From NCBI GenBank assembly GCA_002900995.3, contig CM035310.1, forward strand, positions 395,946 through 459,945: a stretch of 64,000 nucleotides of DNA. The letters run 5' to 3'. The notes beneath the pieces were generated by a model. The model made no database searches. It worked only from the letters and a program-made list of their open reading frames with translations, and was not told the origin of the DNA. Position 1 is the stretch's first letter. Every line of letters begins with the position of its first letter. Made by a program: the position numbers and the translations under genes. Positions 1 through 11,838 of this stretch are shown piece by piece. This DNA comes from Ganoderma boninense. Its lineage: Eukaryota > Basidiomycota > Agaricomycetes > Polyporales > Polyporaceae.

Positions 1-2150
1 GATGGCAGGGCACGTAAGGACGTACACTGGGTAAGAATCTGGTGAACGAGGGTGATTGGCCATGCGCTGGAGTTGTAAGGAGGTCGTTTGTTCCACGCTG
101 CTTGTAGGTCCGATCCAGAGCTTGTGAACGAGATGTGCAGGGGTGGTAGGGGATAAGGGGGTGTCTTCCGGGTTGAATGTGGTTTACTGCATCAGCGAAG
201 TGCGCAATAACTCGAAGGAAGAGAGGGTGACATCGTCGTAGAGTAGAGGGAGAATCCGAGCGAGCCGTGCGAACATACTCGACACAGCGTTGCTGCGCGA
301 AGAGGGACGTTTGGACGCGAAAGCTGAAGACTGCATTCCAGGATGAGGATTCTAGTAAATCAAGTCATAGTATAGTGGCTCTCAACCCTAAGAAGTGCAG
401 AAAGAAGAGAAGGACTGAGCACTGCCAGCGACGAGTTTGATGCCCTGATCGTACCGTGAGACCACCTTGTGGATGACTTCCATCGGCAATTTATGTTCCG
501 ATGCCGTGTGGGGGTGACTGTCGATCATCTTCCGAGTGGTCTCTGTGAATCGCTGCCTGCTCTGGAAGGTGCATGAGTTGCGAGGAAGAACTGGGATGAG
601 GATGCTTGCAGAGTGCAGGTCGATATTTACTGGCACGCTAGTTCATTGACTTACTTATGGAAGCGCGCGCCCGACTCGCGTGCCCATTTTGACGAATCCC
701 ACACGAAAGACATTCAAATTTCCCCGAAGTATCTATTATCTCTGGCACGCTGGGCCCTTTTGTCCCTGGGAAAGGAAAAATTCGCACAGTAGCACGTACA
801 AAAATTGCTGCACAGGCCCAGAAGAAGTCCGAGTCCCTTAGATATGGGTCTTCGGCGGGTTTGGGCCAAGATCGACTAGGGGACACTCCACGTATTTGGA
901 AAGGTATCATCCACTTCGCGACAGTGTTGTTTCCTTCAGGAACTTAAAATTTCATTACGTCAGTGGGGGCACCCTCAACCCCTCCGTATGCGCGGCGTAC
1001 CTGTTTTTCATCATGTAGGTCAGAAATGAGTCGTTGATGGCAGTCGATCCCCAAAAACCCGGGCTTGGAGGTGTGCTCGCGCGCAGCCCAATCCTTTAAA
1101 GTAGATTCTGAGAGCGAAATCCTTACCCCTAACCGTTCATCGCACCAGCGGGCGGAATCCGAGGCCCGACACCTTCTCGCGCCGTCGAATGGCGTGATCG
1201 GGTATTACTGTCGGGATTTTAGAACACGGGACCCCATACGGGGAGCAAGGACGTACCGGTTTCCCATTACGAGGGGCGGTTGCGAGATCTTGAAAGGAAA
1301 CCCCGGGACCGCTCGACCGCGCGCCCGGCCAGAAGGCGCAGTTGAATAGGGTGGGGGCCGATCGGCCCCCGAGCCAAGGTCATTAGGATAAGCCATTTTG
1401 AAAAAAGGGAAACGCAGTTTCCATTTTGCCGAGACGTTGTGGCCTGCTGATGACCGTGTGAAGACATTCTTCATCGTCGCGGGGTTGCTTTCCGTCCTAT
1501 CCCCGTCGCCGACAGAAGGCCTGGGGCTGTACGATACCTGGAGTTCCGCCGTTCGCGATGCTGACGAGCGGATTTTAATGATGGCAAACTGCGAATATTA
1601 AAAGGGCAAACATTTCCCGCCTCATGAGTCGAACCGGGTTCGTGACGCTTCCTTCCCGACGAAAGTCAGTGAGCCCTGACGACTTTCGGGAGGCTCTCGT
1701 TTGTGCAGACTGGTCCACCTCGATGGGGAATATTTCCCCCGCCACACATTTTCGCTATTCGCAACGCTCAGTCCCCTTTCCCCAATCGAGGTGCAACACT
1801 CACTCCTCACGATCCCAGGGTGATGCACCCGACGCATTGGCCGCCTCCCTGATGTGCCACGATGATGTCCGGATTGGCCCTTTGCATCGAGGGCCGTCTC
1901 GCGAAGCAAGGCAAAACCCTTTCAGCCACGAGAGAAACAGCCGGTGCCCGGGGCCTTTTTGTAGCATCGTCAGACCCGAAGGGCGGGGCGCTTTCCCTTT
2001 ACGATTGATCCCAGATAGATATAAAATCGCACGAAAAATTTTCCAAGATGCAGGGAAACCGGGAAAACCCTGCAGAATTTGAAAGACGTGGATAACACTC
2101 CGTCGAAATGACCGGCCCACGCGCTGAAAACCAGGGTTATTCGTGCTCCA
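1..2150. other. No recognisable gene; decayed or intergenic sequence
   Basis: I see no convincing gene here. Open frames are short, overlap on both strands and lack recognisable motifs. A minus-strand frame at 388-636 (82 codons) starts with ATG but matches nothing I know. An 18-bp perfect palindrome, GGGGGCCGATCGGCCCCC, lies at 1353-1370. The right end may shade into the hydrolase relic that follows. Confidence 0.5.
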
Positions 2151-2159
2151 ACGCTAAAA

Positions 2160-3160
2160 ATTAAGCTTGCCCCCCGAAACACTAAGCACAAATCGTGTAA
2201 GCAGAGACACGGAGCTTGGATGGCACGACACTTACTGGACAAACCAAGGAGGCGAGGGTCGTTCCGTAGACAGGCCCAGTAATTTTATCGGCGCAGCCAT
2301 CAACGCATACCGCCAAAGCGAGCATGGGCGCGCACGTGCCGCTTTCCATTACGAAGTACTTCCGGACGAATTCCGCTGGCACCGGGACGCCAGTCCCGGT
2401 ACTTCCGCTTTCCCTGATCCTTGCGGGCCCCAGGGCATGATCTCGGACATTGTGAAGTTCCGTCGGTTCTAAACGCCGACTCGATCTGCCCCCCAGAACG
2501 CATGTAATCGGCTCGTCTTTGAAGCAGGGACGTTCCCCGACTGCGCCCCAAAATTTAGCCCGATCAAAAAAAGTTTCGGAGCTGCGCAAAGACATTACAA
2601 TGGTCCAACGGTCCCGACGCGCGGGGGTCCAGCTCACGATGTCGTAGCCACTGCCGAACTGTGCGCGCAGTAGCTCACTCGTCCTCATCCAGTGCATGGA
2701 GACAGAGAACTCCTGGCCGCCTGGTGGTACTGCTTAGTCGGTGAACTGTGGACGGCGAACGCCGGTGGTGGAAAGATGGACTAACCCGGGTTTACAAAAA
2801 CTGTGCCACGCACGCTGCCGGTCGCATTTGCCTTGATGACGGCTAAGGCGACCCTTGCCGAAACCGAACGAAATTTGTGATAGTCGAGGGGAATGCTCGA
2901 AGCAACCCACAGGGTGAAGCGACGGATCCAATGAGCACCTGGGATGGGTCGCATGGTCCCCTTGAATCGACGAGGTGTTCGTTGCGTTAACCCTGACAAG
3001 GTAGTCAAAACGCCAGCTCCGGGCACTGTCCACCACAAGAAAAGCGGGATTACGGTGACGTTCGAATAAGTCGGCCCTCATTCGGGCGCCAACAGGGCAT
3101 GCGCCAAAGGCGAGGAGGAGACTGGAAAGATGGTGAAGAAGGACGAAGAAGCGATTGGTA
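2160..3160 (-). pseudogene. Relic of a secreted TAP-like alpha/beta hydrolase
   Basis: Scattered minus-strand pieces match the better preserved hydrolase gene at 11839-15876. The segment near 2820-2845 shares a 23-bp block, GTCGCATTTGCCTTGATGACGGC on the plus strand apart from a final context change, with the equivalent exon at about 15565. Near 2590-2650 it encodes YDIVSWTPARRDRW, matching YDIVSWDPRGVG of the family. Near 2190-2250 it encodes PVYGTTLASLVCPVSV, like the DPVYWA...WSVSVES stretch of the same family. The pieces are in order but separated by stops and frame changes, and the GxSxG serine region is missing. A hydrophobic leader-like stretch precedes about 3160. This is a dead paralogue; exact limits are uncertain. 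Confidence 0.55.
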
Positions 3161-3205
3161 TGAGTTGGTCTGGGCTTAGCTGAGAGCCAGACTGGCCGAG
3201 GCGCC

Positions 3206-3212
3206 TTTATAA
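3206..3212 (-). promoter_or_regulatory. TATA box of the hydrolase relic
   Basis: On the minus strand this reads TATAAAG. It lies about 50 bp upstream of the leader-like stretch of the hydrolase relic, the same spacing as the TATA box of the intact paralogue at 15917-15924. Confidence 0.4.
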
Positions 3213-3219
3213 CCCCGCC

Positions 3220-5760
3220 CCGGCAGGCGTAGGCTTGTAGGCCACCGCTTCCTCCGGATCCGTCGGCCTACGCGGTCGACATACTGCGTGCAGCAAGACT
3301 CGGGCCTGCGGAGCTTGGGGCAATTTCAAAGGATCGTTGTGTTGTATCGCACGATGACCTTCTGGCCGCGGTGCAACCGTCGCCTCCTCGCAGTCGATCG
3401 GCCGCCAAGTGGAGAAATGCGTGATGAGGATTGGGTGAGGAAGCGGAAAATCGGCGCGGTGGTTCAATAGGACAATGTGTCAAGTCTGCAGAGGGCGGTT
3501 CTCGGCCCTGATTCTGAGAGAGGATGGGGTTCCCGAAATAAACTAACTTATGCTCAATGCGTGTTTTGAAGACGAAATCGCAGTTTGAAGGGCAAAGAGG
3601 CGGTTGGGAAGCTGTGCCTCATAGATGATGGGGGAGGTTAAACGGGACGGACTGCGCCAGGCCGTTTGCCGTGTCTGCTGGTAAAGCGAGCGCCAAAATC
3701 CTACGAAATACGGCCTCGTCAAGCGCTTCCTCGTGATCGTCGACCCGCCCCCAAAGCTCAACCAGAGCTCAAACGCCTGTGCTCGGCTATCTCTGCTGCT
3801 CTACTATCGTCCTCTACCCCTTGTGTCCAACAATCATTTCTCTTGGGGCTCTCAACTCGCAGCAAGCAGAAGACGCTTCGTCCCTTGCACCTTCTCTAGT
3901 CGCTTGCTGCCCAGCTGTCTCTTCTGCTGTCCTTCGCCAACACGTAGCACTTCGATGGTCCAAGAAATGTCACAGCACGAAGGAGAGTGATCCGCTTCCT
4001 AGCTCTATTGTTGCGGCGGTCAAAGTGGCATAGGTTCCTTCTAGTCTTGCAAACTGTTGTCCGGAGACTACAGCATGCGGTCCAATCAAGACAAAACGTC
4101 CCTTTTTGGCAGAACACTCGAAATGCACAAATAATCATTGGCTGTCGCCTCGAGAGGGTGTGCCAGTCGAACTGAAGGCCTTAGGTTGAGATCGTGGGCA
4201 TGGAATATCTGCTGGTGCGCCATCATTATCGCAAAATACCTTTCGTTTTCGTAGATCCTTGTAACCCACGCTTCCCCCGTATCATTTGTTGCTTTATCCT
4301 TTGTCATACCCCCCTATGTTTGTCTGAATATCATATTTTTGAAGTATCAGTGCCTGTTGCGGTGCGTCTCCGCTGTCTAACAGCAGTATGATCGCCGTTA
4401 GACCACCAATCCAAGGTCCGAAAGTTTGCGGGGTCCGCAGCAAATCGACATTGCTTCTGCACGTTAGCTTAATAGTGTCAGGCTGGGTCAGAGCTTGTTT
4501 ATACGCCGAGGTGCAGCAAACAACGTTCGCCAAGAGGGAATTTACTTGTTCCTGATTCCACAGCGTTGCTCTTTGCGTCGGCACCCATGGGTTTTTCGGG
4601 ACAAGTGAGGTTATTGCGTCGCAGCTTTCATGACCTAAACGGAGTCGCGATATGGGCGCCCCTCAGAAATCTCGCTCGGAGCCGAATAGAAGGTCGAGTG
4701 CCGAGTTTGTTGTCGAGTTCTTCTCCAGTGCTTTTACCACCGCTTCTGCCTCCTTAATAAACGCGTCAACTAGCTATCTATGCGAACTGGTCATAATCAG
4801 CGTCTCAGAGAATCTCATAGGCCGCAATGCTTTTCCAACGGACAGGAGGAGAGACCCAGATGAAATGGCGTCGAAAATCGTCGCCTCCAGTGCAGATTGT
4901 CCAAAGTATGTCTTGACCTCTATCACGTCGAGACAGAGGCAGCGCTGACATTCGACCCTCGCAGTGTTGTGCGATGTGTGGAGATCCGAGCATGAAGGGT
5001 CTAAGGACTCACCTACCAGAGATGCGGATATACTTAATTACAGGAACTGGCGCATGACGTGGACGGTCCACGGAAGGTCTAAACTCGAGCACTTCCGGGT
5101 CTGGAGTAAGGTCCTGTCGGTGGAGAGAGGTGAGTCTGTTTGCATAATGCGTAGTCGCAGAGCGTCTCACCATAACTGGACAGCATATACCCCGTCATAT
5201 TATGCGGCATCGTCCGTCCTCCGATGGATGATATGCGCATACTTGAAGCTCTGGCGGCCTAAATCGTCCGCCGCCAGACATCGTGACACACCTAAACATA
5301 AGGCGGAATGTTTGCAAGGGCTTATGGGATCGTCTAACCTTCTGCTGTAGCCCTCGCGCTATTACTGATAGCTTGGGCGGTGGAGCGAGCATCGGTGACG
5401 GCTAATCGATCAGGGCCGCATATACCGACGAGACGAAACGTCGAGCGAGGGAGGGCTGCTCGTAGGCGGGAGGAGGGGGGGGAAGGATGACGGGGCAGAA
5501 AGGACGTCGCTCTGCATATATATGTGAATTTTCTGTCTTGAATCTGGGGGATCTTGATGATTCTTTGTCGACCCACGCCGAAGACGCGCTCAAGCTTTTG
5601 CACGCGTCGCGCGTCACGTTCGCCGTTACGTCACATGCTGACAAACCCGCGAGCTCCTCAGTTCGAATCTCCCGCGTGGCTTTCTTTTCTTTTCGCACCG
5701 GTTTTCTTTTCTTTCGTCTCACCTCAATCCCAAAGGCCCGAGCCACCTAGGATTCAAGCA
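3220..5760. other. No recognisable gene
   Basis: Both strands were read. Frames are all under about 130 codons, overlap each other and show no family motif, signal peptide or convincing splice pattern. A TTCGAATC box near 5660 resembles a tRNA T loop but its stem does not pair. Confidence 0.45.
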
Positions 5761-5773
5761 TTCTTCCTTCAGT

Positions 5774-6058
5774 TTGCGCCCATTGAAATTCTTGTTGATC
5801 GGCGGATTAGTATGTGCTTTGTCTTCACGCCCTTCCCTTGCATTGCGAGCTGAATATTATTACGGCAAGGGCGCCGCCCGTGCTCAGCTTGAGGACGATC
5901 GAGGGACCTCTGCAATCGTCCCCACCTTCCTGAATCGTGTGTATGAGTTTCGGTGGAGTCTTCTCTCAAAGACGATGTGTGGATCTGGAGTGCTCCGTCA
6001 GTTGAAAATATCGTCAAACATGGCCCGGAAACGACGTGCGTCCTTCCTAGTCCTATGA
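5774..6058 (+). pseudogene. Possible remnant of a small secreted protein gene
   Basis: An open frame of about 94 codons begins at TTG, not ATG, directly before a typical secretion leader (RPLKFLLIGGLVCALSS then RPSLALRA). The rest is not recognised. The start codon may have decayed from ATG, or an upstream exon may supply it. A CT-rich stretch lies just upstream, as is common in front of fungal genes. This is a weak call based only on the leader-like N terminus. Confidence 0.22.
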
Positions 6059-6059
6059 A

Positions 6060-7690
6060 ACTTTGTCGAGCTCCAGCATGACACTGGATTTTGCTATGAC
6101 TGCAGATAACGCGCAAACATCAAATGAGTTGCCGCAAATACGAGAAGGACACTGGTCGCCCCTTCGCTCTCGTTCTCAATCTCTGTCAATCCCGACTTTC
6201 TGTTGCAGCAGCGCCCCCGCGACGAACGTCAAAGGCTGCGCTGCGTCAGCGGCACCCAAAGACACCCGCACGCGCGTATTTTTACTGGAAGAAGCCTTAC
6301 AGGCGCTGTCGGCAGGCTGCTCATGAACATCCTGACGCTAAAGCTGATTGAAAAAAGTCACATAGACAGCCTCTCCAGGGGCCCGGGAGTAACTATAATG
6401 GATGCTCACGACACTCATCGCGGGATTGGGAAGGCCGAGCTGAGGGAACTTGGTGCTTGGGAAAGATGCTCGTGAGTCGTCCTCTCGAAATGTTTTTTCC
6501 GCTGCCTCGCCCTCTCACCCCCTCCCCCTTCCGTCTCTCAATCTCCGAACATCGAACCCTGAGCCCTCTATCGGCGGGACCCGAGGGGCCAGAGGCAGAG
6601 GGACGGGCACGCGGGCAGCCGGTAATTCAGTATCATGCATAGCTATGTACAAACGGGGATCCCGGCTTCGTTTCATGGCTCGCTGCGCACAGCCTCAAAA
6701 GATCTTCGTGAAGCCCAACTCGCTCGCCGAGAAAGAGGAGGTCTGCTTCAAGGAGTACCCGCTGAACGCCACTGGCGCGATCGAGAGCTTCGTCGAACGC
6801 AACCGCTGGGGGTTTACGGGCGGCGAAATCTCCCTGGGAAATCTTACGGGATCTTGGCGGCGGTGGCTGAGCGGTGGCGGTATACCAAGAGGAAGAAGGA
6901 TGCGCGTATGGCGTCGGGACTGCGCAACTTGTAGTTAACACGCTTTGAGTCTCGTCTCCGAGATGTCGTAACCTGTTCCGAGAGACCTGGCTGCCAATAC
7001 TGACGCTACATTCTATCACTCGCACGCCAAGGGGGAACGTTGCACCCTCGATTTTTCGAGGACCGCCGAAGTCAGGGAAGGAGACCTTCTATGTGTCTTG
7101 GTCGTTGCACATCGCACGAATATGGATTGAAAAACGGAGTGGTGGTAGCAGTCTACGTAGATATACTAGCATGATAAGCATGAGCAGGCCAAGACGCAAA
7201 CCTTTCTATGTGAGATATTCTAGTAAAGGAGAGGGGAGTCGTTTGCGTCGTCTAGATGTCGGAATAACGACAGATAACAATGACATGAAACCCACGATGG
7301 TCTCGCCCGACGGTATCCGTGGGGCAAGGAACCACATTACCCGAAGAGAAGCCTTGTTTGATGGCACTGGTATGCAGGGCAGCGGAGGCGTACAGCGGGG
7401 CTGTTCGGCTACAGGAGAAGGCGGGCGATGATTGTGAGAGCTCTGTGAAATTCCAGCAGGTAAGCTCCATGCCCAAGGAATGAAAATGAATGGGGAACCA
7501 CGTACGAGTACGATATGATCATGAAGGTGTCTAGCGGTGAGGCCAAGAAAAATCAGGGGGTTTTTTTTTTTTAGTTCCTTCCTGGGCGGGGAAATTTGCC
7601 TGGAGCGAAAGGTAGCAATTTTTACTCACATTGGAACGAGAAGAAAGGTCTACGGAGGAACCATTAAGCGGCTGGAAAAAAGGGCAAGTG
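6060..7690. other. No recognisable gene; one conserved-looking frame near 6.64-6.94 kb
   Basis: A plus-strand frame around 6650-6850 reads KIFVKPNSLAEKEEVCFKEY followed by more sequence of protein-like composition, but it has no start or splice context that I can assign to a family. The rest, including 7093-7431, shows only short overlapping frames. A T-run lies at about 7561-7572. Confidence 0.35.
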
Positions 7691-9505
7691 ATGATAAAGG
7701 CTTACCGAGAGGGTGTCGACATATTCCGTGGCGAGTAAGAGCGGAGGCAACGACAACTGGCTGTCCTCACAATTTGTCAGCCTTTCAAAGCGACTTCGAG
7801 AGCAAGAAACAAAAATGAACGGAGCAAAAGAACGAAAACTCACTTCACGGAGGTCGGCGTCCCGCTCAAGAATATCATGACAAACCGGAGGGCTATGTCG
7901 TCCTTTTGGATGAGCCAGCCCTTGGTCTGGGCCTGGACGAGGAAGACCCGACTTGACCAGGGAGCAACCACCATCTTGAAACATCGTCGAGAGGATAATA
8001 TGCCATGAGGGGCAGCCGCGAGATGGGGCGGGGTCATCTTGATGCGAGCGAAGCTCGCACCGAGGAGGATGAAGCGCAAGCGGGATGGTGATCCATCCAG
8101 GAGGTTAGCCTGAACGCCGAGCGGTCCAGGTAGATCAGCCAGCCGCTCTGCACACACAATTTGGAAACATGAGATTGAGAGAGGGCGTACCAGTGTCGAT
8201 CAAGAATGCGAGCGGAGGGCGTGAGTCGGGCCCCGTTGAAGTGCGGTCCACCGGTCGCAGAGATGTCGACAAACAGCGGCCTTCAGCGGCTGGAATGAGG
8301 GCAATACGGGAGCGACAACGGCTAGAGCGGCACATACCCGGCCGTCAACGATTAGCGCCGAGCGGCGGATGGCCATCCCGCAGGCCTCTGAAGAGCGTCA
8401 GGGGTTGGATGGTCGCGCTGCGCTGTGCAATGCTTTGCGTGTCGAATTCGCGCAAAGAGATAGCTGTGGGTCAGCGGAGAGGATAGGGGAACCGCGGAGG
8501 CTCGTCGCATGCGCGTCGAGAGATGCTGGATGGGGTCAGAGGGCTGGCGCCGCGATGCATCTGAGAAGGGACCTCGCAGGCCATGATGGACTGGCAGCAC
8601 TTTCAACCACCGACGCCCTTCTCTTTCTCGATACATCGATATTTCGATTGTCATCCTCTTTGATCGTAATTAGTGGCGAGACCTGAAAAAAAAGTTGGGG
8701 GGACTCGTTGTGGAAGACGTAAAGCGCACGATGAGAGACCCGATAGGCTTCTCCTTCGCCAGGAGCTGTGGACCTCCGCTGCTTCATCCTGCGGGACGCA
8801 GCCGTAGTCCCAAGATAGGGAGTGCGCCGCACCGCATACCCAGAAGACGATTTGATAAGCGATGATGAAGATAGATACGTAAGAACCCGACTGGAGATGA
8901 AGACCTCGGTCAGAAGAGGCACGGCTGAAGTCCCGCATGGTACGAAAGTACTCATCGGCTGGGATCGTCTCTGGATTGAACGGGAGGGATGCTCCATGAT
9001 AAGCGAGGAGACGACTGCCCATTGGCTGAAGGTGGCGAGCAAACAATAGCCGACATCGAGCAACCGGTCTAAACGTGCGCGATACCTACGCAGTTACTCC
9101 CAGTTGGCTCATCGCTGTGAGGACGATTAATGCCTTGCCAGAAGTTGCGAGGGCGTAGCAGACTTCACGGATGACTATTCCGCAGAAGAAGCCGATGGCC
9201 TGATACGTGAACGCGACCAACAACAGTGGGCCGAGCGCTGACATGTTCGACGGCGTGAAGGCAGGGATGACACTGGCGAAGATGAGCGCAGGGAGCGCAA
9301 CATTTCATGGGTGACGCTTAGGCCGCTCCCTCGGAGGCTGCCTTTGGGGAAGTAGTCGATCTTGGCTAGGACATAGCCAATAAGGATTGTAAACAACCTG
9401 GAGAAACGGGTGAGCATAAGATCGACAACCAAGAACAACGACGGAGAGGCACATTTTGAAGAGGGGCATGACACCCGAGTGGATCAGAAACGCGGCAGAA
9501 GGCAT
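7690..9505 (-). pseudogene. Auxin-efflux-carrier-type membrane transporter, frameshifted relic
   Basis: Minus-strand pieces appear in the order expected for the fungal auxin efflux carrier/PIN-like transporter family (Mem_trans type). The start at 9505 reads MPSAAFLIHSGVMPLFKM. Near 9200-9300 a frame gives PALIFASVIPAFTPSNMSAL followed by FTYQAIGFFCGIVIREVCYA. Near 8830-8900 it reads VSIFIIAYQIVFWVCGAAHS then LSWDY. Near 7850-7980 it reads FVMIFLSGTPTSVK followed by a GTGAGT donor, and a short exon near 7700-7770 resembles QLVV...NVDTLS of the family. Intact members are multi-pass membrane proteins. Here the pieces fall in different frames with several breaks that splicing does not explain, and the last membrane segments are not seen. 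I call it a pseudogene; the family call is firm, the exon limits are not. Confidence 0.65.
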
Positions 9506-9509
9506 GCTG

Positions 9510-11180
9510 GAACCGGAATTGATGTCCAGACGAGCGTATTTGGACCAGGGGTGGGCGGGTAGGTACGGCGGCGACTCGTCGGGCAGGACATGAGCCCTAC
9601 ACCTATGGCTTTATACCTCAAGCGACAGCGTAGGAGCATGCGAGAAGACTAAACGCGCGCTGGAATGAAAGACATAACCTTCCTTTACATCATGTCCGTC
9701 GCGCGCGATGCGTATCTGGCCTTACTGTGTCCCATACCTGGAAGAGGATGTGCTTCGCCGCACAATGCAGGCGCTCCATTCTGCGCCAAGGGACATTTAG
9801 GACCGGCTTAGCTTGATAACGCGTCCCCAGCGACACTGCGCGGCTCAAATTGTAGGATTCGCAGAGACTTGCTGTCGTCTCTGGTGTGGTTTGGAACTGT
9901 CCGTTCAAGCTCGTTGCTCTTGGAACACCGGACGGGTGCTCTTGGCTTCAGTCACTAGGCCTGTGCCCGATACATGCGCAGCACGGGATAGGCATCGACG
10001 ATCGCCTGCTTCAACGCTAAGTTTCAAATGAGGAAAAGACTTGCTACAGAGCCGCGGCCACTGGGAGCTACGTACCTTGGCAGCAAGCGGAGCTCGTCCT
10101 CAGGAGCGCCCTCTACCGCTCGTAAAACCAGCCAAAAATAGTGATATGGGCGCACTCATGAAATGACCTAGATTTTAAGAGATGCTGGGTAAACATACAA
10201 CGCAAGGTCTGAGTTGAGTTTGGAAGAACAGAGGCTGAAGGATTTGTCGGTGGCGGCAGCGCCGTACACTGGCACAGCATTCGAGCCGGCCCTGAAGCTG
10301 AAGAGCGGACGACGCTGACAAGACAACCCATACTGATGCTTGTTGGTTCGAATCCTACGCATGCGACTCTTTTTGCCTCGTCTCATCTCAGCTCCTCTGT
10401 CTGTCGGATCCGCGCCGTTAAGAATTCGAATATAAAGCTCAAATCTGTTTTCGCCAGTTCGTTTTCAAGGGCGACGGAGCCTTGCACGGAAATATCCTCT
10501 AATTTGAGGCGGCCACCCAGTCCTGTTGAACTGTGGCCCACTGGTCTCATCCTTCCTTCCATGGCAGGCTGAGACTTTCAGGACGCTCGCGGGTGTTACT
10601 GATGCTGGTATTCAGCTGGAGAGCGGCCGAGGGACTACCTCGTCCCGACCGCCGTTTGGACAAAATTCGCTGTCTCGGAATCGGACCGGCCTTCGGTCCG
10701 AATGCTCCGTCGCTGAAAAGGTGGCTTCACCTCGGTGCCATCCAGTGGCACAAATCAGACCGTCTGGTCGTAAGCCCCAACCGTATCCTGGCTGGGCCAC
10801 TCCCGTGGCATGTGAGTCAGCGAGATTGATGTAACAGTCTGAGGGTCAAGAATCGAGATAACCCTCTCTGTGCACAAACATCGAGATGACGGGTTGTGGC
10901 TCGATCTCCTGCGGGTGAGCTGGCTTCTAGACCTTTTAACAGTAGATTGATTGAGAATCGTACTAGTGTAGCAACAAGGTCCTGCTACCATGGCCGCAAC
11001 GCTCCCGGAGGGTAGTAAAAACATGGTTACGAATATTCGGAGTTGAGTCGGCTGATATATGAAAGCCATCCAAGCAAATGACGGTCTCTCACATGCGACA
11101 GCGATTTGCACAACTACTATACGGTCAGGGCCTTGGCCGCCGGCGCTCACTGGGGGAGACGCGTGCGTTGAGTTTATTAG
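9510..11180. other. No recognisable gene
   Basis: Only short overlapping frames are present. Near 10338 the plus strand has GGTTCGAATCC followed by a T-run, like a tRNA B box and a Pol III stop, but no matching acceptor or D arm exists upstream. Confidence 0.45.
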
Positions 11181-11195
11181 CGGCCCCTCGGGGAA

Positions 11196-11630
11196 CCGTC
11201 ACGTCTTCAGAACTCAGATAGCGAGAAGGAGGGCTTCGATGATGAGCACTCGGACAGTGTAGAGGACATGGAGGAGGTATTGGCTGGTTCAGAGGAGGAG
11301 GGTGTTGACAGTGCCCTCGGGCCAGAGGACGACGAGGTCGCGATGGGCAAGGACGAAGTGGAGTTAGCGCAGCTGGGCTTCGCAAGGCTTCGCACCTATG
11401 TAACACGAATGGTACTTACATTTGCAATAGGTATGATCTTTGCAGCCATGTCTGCTGCGCTCGGACGCACCCTGACCCGCTCCTCGCCACATCTACGTTC
11501 TTCAAGAAGCGCGAGGAGTACTTCAATGACACGCTCGACGACCTCAAACGCAGCGCGGTCTTGAAGCCTGCTACTCTACGGTGTTCATCACCAAGTCTCT
11601 GCCGCTGTGTTTGTGTTCCAAGGACCTGTA
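11196..11630 (+). CDS. Unrecognised acidic protein fragment, possibly two exons
   Basis: From about 11200 one frame encodes a strongly acidic stretch (SDSEKEGFDDEHSDSVEDME, then GSEEEGVDSALGPEDDEVAM) that ends near 11430 at a GTATG donor-like site. A later frame near 11480-11620 encodes STFFKKREEYFNDTLDDLKR. The two could be exons of one protein, but no start codon or upstream exon is evident and I do not recognise the family. It may equally be a decayed fragment. Confidence 0.25.
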
Positions 11631-11838
11631 GGGTTATATTGGATGTGTACTACCATGATCATTTCCTAAGTAAGTGCGGACAGGCACCCTGGGGCAAATG
11701 GTGCTCGAAAATACGAGGATTGCGAGGGAGCACGTTTCTACCACCCAAATTCGACAGGATCGTGCGCCTGCGCGCTTATGAGCCTTGGAGGCTGCCTCTA
11801 CACGCCCGGCGGATATATTTTCACTTTTGCTGATGACC

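Noticed and set aside
5655..5690. TTCGAATC box before a T-rich stretch, a possible tRNA end
   Set aside because: The flanking bases do not pair into a T stem and there is no A box at a suitable distance.
10330..10372. B-box-like GGTTCGAATCC followed by TTTTT, a possible tRNA gene
   Set aside because: The T stem has a mismatch and no acceptor, D or anticodon arm can be formed from the 90 bases upstream.
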